Shown here in pieces: positions 42,139 to 50,069 of a stretch of DNA of 64,000 nt (the stretch's first letter is position 1; every line of letters begins with the position of its first letter). The position numbers and the translations under genes were made by a program. Source of the DNA: Mesotaenium endlicherianum (Eukaryota; Streptophyta; Zygnematophyceae; Zygnematales; Mesotaeniaceae). The stretch covers positions 1 through 64,000 of the forward strand of contig WELA01005894.1 of the NCBI GenBank assembly GCA_009602735.1. The letters are read 5' to 3'. The notes under the pieces were generated by a model that saw only the letters and a program-made list of their open reading frames with translations, made no database searches and was not told where the DNA came from.

Positions 42139-44127
42139 ATGCACACAGGGGAAAACGAGCAAGCGCTGAGGAAAATCCTGGACATGACCAGGTTGATCAG
42201 CATAGCCATTTTAGGGTTGCATTTTTATTATTACTGCTATACTGCTTTTGGCGAATGGCAATTGACTGCAACCCTTACCGACAGGCTAATGGGTAATATC
42301 CGAAGCACTGGATTGTTTAACAACTTTCATACATCCAAGCTATTTGCTTTGGGATTTTTAGTCATATCGCTATTGGGTGCAAAGGGTAGAAAAGATGAAA
42401 AATTAAGCTATAAAACTGCTTTTGCGTACGTCGTTACAGGACTGCTGATATACTTCTTAAGTTACCTTTCTTTGCTTGCTAAAATTGCGTTGACCACGGC
42501 AGCAATGCTCTATATGGGGATTACAGCCATAGGCTTTATGTTGGTCTTATCAGGAGGCACTTTACTGTCCCGTGTGATACAGCAAAAGTTAAACAGCCAA
42601 GACATTTTCAACAAGGAAAATGAGACGTTTCCACAGGAAGAAAGGCTGCTGGAAAACGAATATTCCATCAATCTTCCTGCGCAATATAATCTGAAGGGAA
42701 GAATACGGCGAAGTTGGGTCAACATCATTAATCCTTTTAGGGCTTTGTTGGTACTTGGCTCACCTGGAGCAGGCAAGTCCTATTTTGTTATCCGGCATGT
42801 CATTACGCAGCACATCAGGAAGGGATTTACCATGTTTGTGTACGATTTTAAGTTTGACGACTTATCTAAAATTGCGTATAACACCTGGCTAAAACATAAA
42901 ATGAAATACCCGGTTCAACCGCAGTTTTATGTCATCAATTTTGACGACCTCACCCGCAGTCACCGGTGCAATCCCTTAGACCACGAGACCATGACCGATA
43001 TTACGGACGCAGCGGAATCAGCCCGCACCATTTTAATGGGCTTAAACCGGGAGTGGATCAAGCGGCAGGGTGACTTTTTTGTAGAGTCTCCCATCAACTT
43101 TTTAACGGCGATTATCTGGTATTTACGGAAGTACAGAGACGGGGAATTTTGCACCTTGCCGCATGTTATTGAACTAATGCAGGTGGACTATGACAGCCTG
43201 TTTACAGCTCTCAGAACCGAGAAGGAAATTGAGGTGCTAATTAACCCCTTTGTCAATGCCTACCTGAACGATGTAATGGAGCAATTGGAAGGGCAAATTG
43301 CTTCCGCCAAAATAGCTATGGCAAGGCTTTCTTCCCCTCAATTATATTATGTTTTATCAGGTAATGATTTTACCCTTGACATCAATAATCCCGACCGGCC
43401 GAAGCTTGTCTGCATGGGTAACAACCCGCAGAAAATACAGATTTACGGGGCGGTATTGTCTCTTTATGTAAACCGCCTAATAAAGCTGGTGAACAAAAAA
43501 GGAAAACAAAAGAGCAGCCTCATTTTCGATGAATTTCCCACTATTTACCTCAACAACATGGATAGCCTGATTGCCACCGCCCGGAGCAATAAAGTAGCGA
43601 CCTGTTTGGGCGTGCAAGACTTTAGCCAACTGCGAAAAGACTATGGGAAAGAGCAGGCAGACGTGATTATGAACATCACAGGAAACATTGTAAGTGGGCA
43701 GGTTACAGGTGATACCGCCAAACAGCTTTCGGAGCGTTTTGGAAAGATTATGCAGGACCGGGAAAGCCTCTCTATAAACCGTTCTGATACCTCCATAAGC
43801 CGATCTAAACAACTTGAAGCAGCCATTCCACCATCCAAAATTTCAGCCCTTTCTTCCGGCGAATTTGTGGGAATGGTAGCCGATGACCCGGACTGTAAAA
43901 TTGAACTGAAAGCCTTCCATTGTTCAATCGTAAACGACCATGAAGCATTGAAGCAAGAGCAGAATAACTATAAGGAAATCCCTGTTATACGTAAGCTGGA
44001 TAATGCAATGGTTCAGCGAAATTATTTACAGATAAAGCAGGATGTACAGGATATTATTCAGTCCGAAATGGAGCGGGTTTTAAGCGACCCAGGGCTAAGC
44101 CATTTGGTGATAAAGAAGAATTTATAA
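42139..44127 (+). CDS. Type IV coupling protein (TraG/VirD4 family, YWFCY type)
   Basis: 662 residues: an N-terminal membrane part with four segments and the signature YYYCY near 30-34, then the ATPase with Walker A GSPGAGKS (207-214) and Walker B LIFDEFPTIY (about 457-466), and a Gln/Asn-rich tail. It moves the relaxosome to a type IV secretion channel. No channel genes (traA to traN) are in the window, so the element would depend on a helper. The 65-bp gap downstream holds the promoter of the Argonaute operon. Confidence 0.92.
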   Translation: MHTGENEQALRKILDMTRLISIAILGLHFYYYCYTAFGEWQLTATLTDRLMGNIRSTGLFNNFHTSKLFALGFLVISLLGAKGRKDEKLSYKTAFAYVVTGLLIYFLSYLSLLAKIALTTAAMLYMGITAIGFMLVLSGGTLLSRVIQQKLNSQDIFNKENETFPQEERLLENEYSINLPAQYNLKGRIRRSWVNIINPFRALLVLGSPGAGKSYFVIRHVITQHIRKGFTMFVYDFKFDDLSKIAYNTWLKHKMKYPVQPQFYVINFDDLTRSHRCNPLDHETMTDITDAAESARTILMGLNREWIKRQGDFFVESPINFLTAIIWYLRKYRDGEFCTLPHVIELMQVDYDSLFTALRTEKEIEVLINPFVNAYLNDVMEQLEGQIASAKIAMARLSSPQLYYVLSGNDFTLDINNPDRPKLVCMGNNPQKIQIYGAVLSLYVNRLIKLVNKKGKQKSSLIFDEFPTIYLNNMDSLIATARSNKVATCLGVQDFSQLRKDYGKEQADVIMNITGNIVSGQVTGDTAKQLSERFGKIMQDRESLSINRSDTSISRSKQLEAAIPPSKISALSSGEFVGMVADDPDCKIELKAFHCSIVNDHEALKQEQNNYKEIPVIRKLDNAMVQRNYLQIKQDVQDIIQSEMERVLSDPGLSHLVIKKNL

Positions 44128-44163
44128 ACATCGAAAAAGCTTCTGGTTGATTATCTACAATTC

Positions 44164-44224
44164 TTGCCTCCATTTATAAAAGAATAGTACATTTGACGAA
44201 ATTGTCCAAACAAATTGGTCAAAT
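44164..44224 (+). promoter_or_regulatory. Promoter and probable autoregulatory operator of the Argonaute operon
   Basis: A -7 box TACATTTG (44188-44195), with TTG at 44164-44166 as a possible -33, gives the TAnnTTTG pattern. Overlapping it are three copies of a half-site: AATTTCGTCAAA in inverted orientation (44192-44203), AATTGTCCAAA (44200-44210) and AATTGGTCAAA (44214-44224), together enclosed by ATTTGAC and GTCAAAT. Repressor binding there would block transcription, as expected for XRE autoregulation. Confidence 0.6.
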
Positions 44225-44516
44225 GGAGTCTTTTGGTCGTTATATTAGAAGGTTGCGAGAAGAAAGGCAATTACCTCTTAGAAAAGTTGCAGCATATCTT
44301 GATATTGATACTTCAACGCTAAGCAAGGTTGAGCGGGGTGATAGACCTATCTCCATCCAATATCTGGAACCACTCAGTAGGATTTTTGAGGTCGGGCTAA
44401 AGGATATTCAAGTTCAGTTTATAGCTGATGCCATTGATCAAAACTTTGGACAATTAGAGTTTATTCAAGAAGGGTTAAAAGAAACACAGAATAGACTTAA
44501 AAAAGAAAAAAAGTAA
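44223..44516 (+). CDS. XRE-family helix-turn-helix regulator
   Basis: 97 residues from ATG 44223; a TTG at 44193 adds ten residues but lies inside the operator repeats. FGRYIRRLREERQLPLRKVAAYLDIDTSTLSKVERGDRPISIQ is a classical XRE HTH (about 4-60), followed by a helical tail. It is the first gene of the operon and should repress it. The 14-bp gap to the DUF4062-APAZ gene fits co-transcription. It may have a second role as immunity control, which is speculation. Confidence 0.85.
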   Translation: MESFGRYIRRLREERQLPLRKVAAYLDIDTSTLSKVERGDRPISIQYLEPLSRIFEVGLKDIQVQFIADAIDQNFGQLEFIQEGLKETQNRLKKEKK

Positions 44517-44530
44517 AATGTCATCAAGCT

Positions 44531-45922
44531 ATGTTCATAACACAGCCGAGAGTATTTATCAGCAGTACTATTGTGGATTTACCCAACGAGCGAAAGGCTG
44601 CGTTAAAAGCTGTAGAAAAAGCAGGCGGTTTCCCGGTGATGTCCGAGTTTACTATGGAAGCGCAAAGCACCGACTCGCTCACCGCTTGTTTGGATAAAGT
44701 TAAAAGTTCAGACATATATGTTCTTATTTTAGGAGGAAGGTATGGCTGGCAACCCGAGGGAAAGGAGTCCATTACAGAGATGGAATATCAGACGGCATTA
44801 GCCAATAAATTGCCCGTGCTGGTTTTCAATACCACTTATCCGAAAGAGCCTTTGCAGAAACAATTTGAGGGCAGGGTTGAACCTTCCTGGTTCAGAAAAA
44901 CCGTTCATGATGCTTTTGAATTGCAGGATGAAATTGAAAAATCTTTGAAAGCTGAATTTGAGAAAAAGCAAAACGAATACTTCAATAATACAGAGCCTGT
45001 CTATTCTAACTTGGTCAAAATTAGCTTTCCAGAATACGTCTATGTTGCAGACCTTGATATTGACAAAAAAGCGGTCAATGACTACAATAAGGAACGGGGG
45101 ATTTATATAAAAAAACCAACCTTAAAAGACTATGCCGTATCTGCATTGTACATGAAAGATATTTCTTTTCCGCACGATTGGATAATCTGGAATAAAAAGA
45201 TACTCACCTTTCATGATTTACAAGACCCGGCTTTACCACTAACAAAAATCATTGATGCAGGTACAGCCGAAAGACTTTGTTGTGATGAGTTTTATAGCAC
45301 ATCACCGGATGACATGTCAACCTTTAAATATCTGTTGAAAAAATGCTTAGAAGCAAAACTTCACAAGTTGAGGATAAAATGGATAAGAGATGAAAAGCTA
45401 TTTGCTTTTATACCTACTCAAAAAGATGATAAAGATCGTTGGCAGCCCCGGTCAATAGAGTGGATGAAAACGAGTAAAAAGGCAACCCGTAAAGTAGTAG
45501 ATATAAAACGAAACCTGAAGAATAAGGAAGAAATATTCGATATGCGCTGCCTTGCCTTCCGAACGCATTTTGAAGTATTTGATCAAGATTGGTATCTCTC
45601 TATAAAACCTGAATGGGTGTTTTTATGGAGTGATTTTAGAGTATCCAGTATTGCTTACAAAAATATACAGTGGTTGAAGAAGACAGAAAGGAACATGCAT
45701 GTATTCAACCACTTCAACTTTATTCTCCGTTACCTGCAACCGCCAGCTTCCGCATCTATGTTCGATGAATACAGGAATTATCCTTTTTTAAGTATCGGAC
45801 AAATAGAGAAGTTTGATTTTGCACCCATTGTACCGGATAACGTTTGGGTAAATTTGGAAGAACAAGGAACGCAAAAAAAATTAAGTGACGAAAGTGGAAA
45901 CGTTGATCTCTTTGGATTATGA
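44531..45922 (+). CDS. DUF4062-APAZ fusion, effector partner of a short Argonaute
   Basis: 463 residues. Residues 5-95 are DUF4062, a TIR/SLOG-like Rossmann fold: RVFISST (7-13), LPNERKAAL (17-25), LGGRYGW (67-73) and SITEMEYQTA (80-89), where E83 or E85 could be the catalytic acid. A charged helical linker (about 110-150) leads to an APAZ domain (about 175-455), recognised by PHDWIIWNKKILTFHDL, by WYLSIKPEWVFLWSDFR and by FNFILRYLQPP with YPFLSIGQIEKFDF. In SPARTA the same layout is TIR-APAZ, with NADase activity in the TIR domain. DUF4062 here would be the effector; APAZ should bind the Argonaute. Overlaps the next gene by 4 bp (ATGA). Confidence 0.8.
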   Translation: MFITQPRVFISSTIVDLPNERKAALKAVEKAGGFPVMSEFTMEAQSTDSLTACLDKVKSSDIYVLILGGRYGWQPEGKESITEMEYQTALANKLPVLVFNTTYPKEPLQKQFEGRVEPSWFRKTVHDAFELQDEIEKSLKAEFEKKQNEYFNNTEPVYSNLVKISFPEYVYVADLDIDKKAVNDYNKERGIYIKKPTLKDYAVSALYMKDISFPHDWIIWNKKILTFHDLQDPALPLTKIIDAGTAERLCCDEFYSTSPDDMSTFKYLLKKCLEAKLHKLRIKWIRDEKLFAFIPTQKDDKDRWQPRSIEWMKTSKKATRKVVDIKRNLKNKEEIFDMRCLAFRTHFEVFDQDWYLSIKPEWVFLWSDFRVSSIAYKNIQWLKKTERNMHVFNHFNFILRYLQPPASASMFDEYRNYPFLSIGQIEKFDFAPIVPDNVWVNLEEQGTQKKLSDESGNVDLFGL

Positions 45923-47343
45923 AAGCTGAATATTTACAAGAACCATTTTTATTTTTCGGAAAAGGTAAAAGTATCTGTCCCAGGGAAGGTATTTCCGGAT
46001 TAAATGTGTATGACACAGTACAAGAGGCAAGAAAAAATCAATTGCTAATTGGCATAGTAGGTATAGAAGGTGATGTAGAAAACTTAAAAGGATGGCTGAA
46101 ACGATTTGAAAGCTTTATCCCTGCTAATCCGAAAGGCAAACAAAAAGGGCTTTTTAAGTCGTTTCCCGGTTTTAATCTTAGTCAGGGATTTTGCGCCCAA
46201 TTCATTTACGGGTCGAACTTTGAGCGAATACTATCGCCCAACGACATAAAGAAGATATTGGGTGAAAAAAACCATGAGCAGCAAATTATAAATGCTGTTG
46301 ATCTTTTTAATGAACACATAAAGTTCTTGTCCGACATCAAAAATTGTGATGTAGTAATATGTGTTATTCCCAAAGCGTTTGAAGGAAAAATTGTAAAAGA
46401 AAACAAGGACGAAGAACCGGTAGAAACTACGGCGGAAGATACCGAAGAGCCGGAGTTAGAGTTGAACTTCAGAAGGGCATTGAAAGCAAAAGCAATGCAG
46501 TGCAACACACCTATTCAACTGATACGGGAATATGTGCTTCACGATAACAGTAAATCGCAGGATGCAGCCACTAAAGCCTGGAACTTCTGTACGGCTCTTT
46601 ACTACAAGGGGCTGCAAACTATTCCCTGGAAGTTAGAAGTGGACGAGAACCGTCCAAAGGTTTGTTATGTAGGAATTGGTTTTTACAGAAGCAGAGATAA
46701 GAAAACGATACAGACAAGCTTAGCCCAGATTTTTAACGAAAACGGAAAAGGTGTCATTCTTAGGGGATCGCCGGTAATGGAAGACAAGGAGGACCGAAAA
46801 CCACATCTTACATACGATCAATCAAATGCCCTATTAAAAGATGCTCTAACGAGGTATAAATTTGCCACAGGCACAATGCCCGGCAGGCTGGTGCTTCATA
46901 AAACGTCTAAATATTACGATGATGAATTGGATGGCTTTGAACAAGCAATGTCTGAGTTAGGAATTACGGAATACGATATAGTAACTGTAATGGAAACAGA
47001 CTTGCGATTTTTTAGAAACAATTTATATCCGCCGGTAAGAGGAGCTTTGTTTTCATTAACAGAGGAAAGACATATCCTTTACACCAGAGGTTCGGTACAT
47101 CAATACCAAACATATCCAGGCATGTATATACCGGCTCCTCTCGAAATCCGAATTGTAAGTGCTGTATCATCTGTAAAAACAGTATGCAGAGAAATCCTTG
47201 GACTAACAAAAATGAACTGGAATAATACGCAGTTTGACAATAAATATCCTATTACAATAGGGTGTGCGAGAAAGGTTGGTGAAATAATGAAGTATTTAGG
47301 AGAGAAGGATACACCTAAAGAGTCCTATGCCTTTTATATGTAA
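45919..47343 (+). CDS. Short prokaryotic Argonaute (MID-PIWI)
   Basis: 474 residues, without PAZ. The MID domain (about 30-240) includes ALKAKAMQCNTPIQLIRE and AATKAWNFCTALYYKG before PWKLE. The PIWI domain starts with VCYVGIGFYRSRD (249-261), where GIGFY lacks the first catalytic Asp, and contains RLVLHKTSKYYDDE, LYTRGSV with YPGMYIPAPLEIR, and ends LTKMNWNNTQFDNKYPITIG. The DEDX tetrad is not recoverable, so it is a dead PIWI, as in all short pAgos. An acidic stretch (162-182) interrupts the MID domain. It should bind a guide and target nucleic acid and hold the DUF4062-APAZ protein. The ATG overlaps the partner's stop. Confidence 0.88.
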   Translation: MKAEYLQEPFLFFGKGKSICPREGISGLNVYDTVQEARKNQLLIGIVGIEGDVENLKGWLKRFESFIPANPKGKQKGLFKSFPGFNLSQGFCAQFIYGSNFERILSPNDIKKILGEKNHEQQIINAVDLFNEHIKFLSDIKNCDVVICVIPKAFEGKIVKENKDEEPVETTAEDTEEPELELNFRRALKAKAMQCNTPIQLIREYVLHDNSKSQDAATKAWNFCTALYYKGLQTIPWKLEVDENRPKVCYVGIGFYRSRDKKTIQTSLAQIFNENGKGVILRGSPVMEDKEDRKPHLTYDQSNALLKDALTRYKFATGTMPGRLVLHKTSKYYDDELDGFEQAMSELGITEYDIVTVMETDLRFFRNNLYPPVRGALFSLTEERHILYTRGSVHQYQTYPGMYIPAPLEIRIVSAVSSVKTVCREILGLTKMNWNNTQFDNKYPITIGCARKVGEIMKYLGEKDTPKESYAFYM

Positions 47344-47357
47344 ACTTAATATTTAGA

Positions 47358-48692
47358 ATGCCGGAACAACAAAATATCGAATATAAACAATCGTGGAGGG
47401 ATGAGTTTTTAAAATGGATATGCGGCTTTGCCAATGCACAAGGCGGAAAAATATTTATAGGTATAGATGATAAAGGAAATGTTACGGGAGTGGACGACTA
47501 TGAGAAGTTAATGGATGATATTCCCAATAAAGTAGTTAATCATTTAGGATTGATAGTTGATGTAAACTTGCATCATAAATCGGGTAAGCCTTACATTGAA
47601 ATTGATGTACCTGTTAGTAGTGTTCCCGTTTCTTATCATGGCGCTTATCATTACCGCAGCGGTAGTACCAAACAGGAGCTAAAGGGAGCGCCTTTGCATA
47701 ACTTTTTGCTAAGCAAGATTGGATTGTCGTGGGAGCGACAACCCGTACCGGGAGCAACTTTAGATGATATTGATGAAGCAGCAATAAAGTCCTTTGTGCA
47801 AAAGGCATCGGCACAACAGCGCATCTCCACAAATGCAGTTAATACCGACATACGAACCTTTCTTAAGAACCTTGATCTCATAAATGAAAATGGTGAGTTG
47901 CTGATAGCGGCGCTGCTTTTGTTCGGCAAGCGTCCTAAGAAATATGCCCCTGCAGCCTATTTTAAAATTGGTCGCTTTGGAAAGTCTCACAGTGATTTAA
48001 AATTTCAGGATGTGGTTGAAGGCAATATTCTGGACATGGCAGATAGGGTTATGGAGATATTGAGCACGAAATATTTAATCCGCCCTATCTCCTATAAAGG
48101 ATTGCAACGCCTTGAAGGGCTGGAATATCCTGAAGCCGCCTTACGGGAAGCAATCTTAAATGCAATCATTCATAAGGATTATTCCGGTACGACCATCTTT
48201 TTAAGCGTCTATGATGACCGGCTCATGATCTGGAATCCGGGTGAGTTACCAAGTTCCCTTACGGTGGACCTGCTTAAAGAAAAACACAGCTCTCAACCCC
48301 GAAACAGGTTGATTGCCGACGTATTTTTCATGGCTGGTTATATAGAGTCCTGGGGACGTGGCATAGACATCATGATGAACGGATGTAGAGAATACGGGCT
48401 ACCCGAACCTATAATTGCTGAAGAGCAGGGAGGCATTTCAGTTACCTTCCTGAAAGATATTTATACCGAAGAATATCTAAAATCATTTAACTTAAATGAG
48501 CGGCAGAAAAGGGCAGTATTGTACATAAAAGAAAACGGGGAAATAACAAATGCTATATACCAGTCCATCAATCAAATCAGCAAGGCGGTGGCAACGAAGG
48601 ATTTAGCGGATCTAGTTAGCCGAAAACTGATACAAAAGGTTGGTACGACGGGAAAAGGCACGAGATACATACTTCCGGCAAAGGGCTTGTAA
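47358..48692 (+). CDS. AlbA_2/Schlafen-like ATP-binding protein
   Basis: 444 residues. The N-terminal AlbA_2 domain (1-115) has IEYKQSWRDEFLKWICGFAN, GGKIFIGIDDKGNVTG and YHYRSGSTKQEL. The middle carries a GHKL/RecG-C-like ATPase (about 265-400): EAALREAILNAIIHKDYSG, RLMIWNPGELPSSLT, GYIESWGRGIDIM. A winged helix follows (about 410-444). The family is seen as transcription factor and in defence genes with Schlafen-like RNA cleavage. It lies 14 bp after the Argonaute gene, so it is either a third component or a separate cargo. A 3-copy AAAGGGCTT repeat spans its stop. Confidence 0.85.
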   Translation: MPEQQNIEYKQSWRDEFLKWICGFANAQGGKIFIGIDDKGNVTGVDDYEKLMDDIPNKVVNHLGLIVDVNLHHKSGKPYIEIDVPVSSVPVSYHGAYHYRSGSTKQELKGAPLHNFLLSKIGLSWERQPVPGATLDDIDEAAIKSFVQKASAQQRISTNAVNTDIRTFLKNLDLINENGELLIAALLLFGKRPKKYAPAAYFKIGRFGKSHSDLKFQDVVEGNILDMADRVMEILSTKYLIRPISYKGLQRLEGLEYPEAALREAILNAIIHKDYSGTTIFLSVYDDRLMIWNPGELPSSLTVDLLKEKHSSQPRNRLIADVFFMAGYIESWGRGIDIMMNGCREYGLPEPIIAEEQGGISVTFLKDIYTEEYLKSFNLNERQKRAVLYIKENGEITNAIYQSINQISKAVATKDLADLVSRKLIQKVGTTGKGTRYILPAKGL

Positions 48693-48730
48693 AGGGCTTA
48701 AAGGGCTTGCTAACGGCTTTCATACGGCTT
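48680..48730 (+). repeat. Short tandem repeats over the end of the AlbA_2 gene
   Basis: AAAGGGCTT occurs at 48680-48688, 48691-48699 and 48700-48708, followed by ACGGCTT at 48713-48719 and 48724-48730, all 9-11 bp apart. The stop codon lies in the first unit's flank. They may be slipped-strand repeats or a binding array. Confidence 0.55.
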
Positions 48731-48866
48731 TGGTAGGCTGTATTTGATTGGAAATCAATGTCTGCATGCAAATTCCTATAACTGCCTTATGCGGCCAATA
48801 AATCACATAAAAGCCTTAAGTCTTCCATTAAAGAGTTCGAGTTTTGTACCAATGGGTTCACTTCCT

Positions 48867-48905
48867 GGGACAAGTCAAAAAAGAAAGACTTGTCCCATTT
48901 TTTTG
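48867..48905 (+). terminator. Rho-independent terminator of the Argonaute operon
   Basis: GGGACAAGTC and GACTTGTCCC form a perfect 10-bp stem with a 10-nt A-rich loop, then ATTTTTTT. It is 175 bp past the AlbA_2 stop, reads on the + strand, and overlaps the end of the recombinase remnant. Confidence 0.82.
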
Positions 48906-49285
48906 CCCTGTAATTTGCTGGTGTTCTGATAGATAAGCATGATCGCAGAATTTATTTTTTGAGTTCGATGTCTTGTTCCGTCAAATTCCAAAAATTCAGG
49001 GAACATCGAACTTATTATTGTTCGCTTTTCTTCAATATCCCCGTTCTCATAGCGTCTATCAATGTTTGCGAGCTTCTTTAAGGTTGATGCTACTAAGTCC
49101 CTGATTTCAGTTCCTACCGAAGCTAAATCATTCAACTGCGCTTCCAGTTTTTCGATCCTGCCTTTGGTCAATTTCTTTACTTGTTGAAAATCATCGCCTG
49201 CCATTTCACCGTCTGCATTTTTTAATAGCGCATTTTGATAACGTTTGTTCAATGTATCAATCTCCTTTATGATATTGGCTGCCAT
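48875..49285 (-). pseudogene. Serine recombinase, C-terminal fragment
   Basis: 136 residues of the C-terminal coiled-coil and tail of a large serine recombinase: LNKRYQNALLKNADGEMAGDDF, KLEAQLNDL and the typical end RYENGDIEEKRTIISSMFPEFLEFDGTRHRTQKIN. The catalytic N-terminal domain and zinc ribbon are missing upstream of 49285, where the frame meets an unrelated sequence. It is probably the former integrase of the mobile element, cut by a deletion or rearrangement at the element edge. The final residues overlap the + strand terminator. Confidence 0.72.
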
Positions 49286-49288
49286 TGT

Positions 49289-49321
49289 CCGGATAAATCC
49301 GGGTTAAAACGGATGTAACCC
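49289..49321. other. Palindromes at the probable element edge
   Basis: CCGGAT-AA-ATCCGG (49289-49302) and GGGTTA...TAACCC (49301-49321) lie just beyond the truncated recombinase and before the polysaccharide genes. They may mark an attachment site or a former recombination junction. Confidence 0.35.
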
Positions 49322-49363
49322 TTTATTGATAGGAGTTACAGGCATTTGAGAAATTATTTTATA

Positions 49364-50062
49364 TCAGCACAGGCCGGGAAACGCCGCCTGTGCCCTTTCG
49401 TAATCGCATGAAATTCCAATATCAATAAAATAACCATCCTGAATAAGTCCATATATTTTCCCTCCCTGACAGTAGCGTTCGAGATAGTCTTTCTCATAAG
49501 AGAACTTAGCATCGAATTTTTTTTCAAGGAATTTTACAACATTCATAATATAAACACCTCCATTAATGAGTCCTATTTGATAAAATTGTTTTTCTTTAAA
49601 ATATTTAATACTGTTGTTCTTGTTCAACTCCACAACTCCATACCTGTCAAAATTCCGCATAGGCTTGAGCGCCAGTGTGGATTCTGCATCACGCTGCAAA
49701 TGAAAAGCAAAGAGTTCATCGGTATCAACGTCAAACAATGTATCTCCATTCACTACTATCACGTTCTCTTCTGTTGTCTGTTGACAGGCAAGACGGGTAG
49801 CCCCGCCGGTACCCAATGGTTCATTTTCCACGATACAACTATAATTAAGCATAGAAAAATGACCACTCAAATAATCCTCGACGATTTTGTGTTTGTATCC
49901 GAGCGAGAAAATAAATTTTTCAACCCTTTCACGACGCAATTGATTGATAAGGTAAAATAGGAAAGGCCGCCCTCCTACAGATGCCATACATTTGGGAAGA
50001 TCAGGAACAACTTCGCGTAATCTGGTGCCAAGGCCACCGGCCAGGATGATCGCTTCTTTCAT
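49364..50062 (-). CDS. hddC: D-glycero-alpha-D-manno-heptose 1-phosphate guanylyltransferase
   Basis: 232 residues from the ATG at 50062. The open frame reaches 50182 but the added residues run into the gmhA gene. The nucleotidyltransferase signature AIILAGGLGTRLREVVPDLPK opens it, followed by GRPFLFYLINQLRRE, NGDTLFDVD and GGVYIMN. It makes GDP-D-glycero-alpha-D-manno-heptose from the 1-phosphate and GTP. Its two neighbours are the isomerase and the 7-phosphate kinase of the same route, so the product is confidently inferred. It is last in this minus-strand set. Confidence 0.85.
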   Translation of the reverse strand: MKEAIILAGGLGTRLREVVPDLPKCMASVGGRPFLFYLINQLRRERVEKFIFSLGYKHKIVEDYLSGHFSMLNYSCIVENEPLGTGGATRLACQQTTEENVIVVNGDTLFDVDTDELFAFHLQRDAESTLALKPMRNFDRYGVVELNKNNSIKYFKEKQFYQIGLINGGVYIMNVVKFLEKKFDAKFSYEKDYLERYCQGGKIYGLIQDGYFIDIGISCDYERAQAAFPGLC

Positions 50063-50069
50063 ATTCATG

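Larger units (their letters stand above)
38358..49321. mobile_element. Mobilizable element remnant with Argonaute cargo
   Basis: This block has an RNA gene, a toprim primase-like gene, a candidate oriT, MobC, relaxase and coupling protein on one strand, then the XRE-DUF4062-APAZ-pAgo-AlbA_2 operon as cargo, then a recombinase fragment. No T4SS or complete integrase is present. The left limit is not defined; the scar zone from 35.5 kb may belong to it. The boundaries are inference. Confidence 0.58.

Noticed and set aside
45919-47343. Active, nuclease-competent long Argonaute
   Set aside because: There is no PAZ domain, the length is that of a short pAgo and the first catalytic Asp is replaced.
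47358-48692. AlbA_2 protein as a RecG-like helicase
   Set aside because: Only the C-terminal ATPase-like part resembles the RecG label; helicase motifs I-VI are not present.
48744-48929. A 61-residue + strand frame past the AlbA_2 gene
   Set aside because: No similarity, overlaps the terminator and a coding remnant on the other strand.
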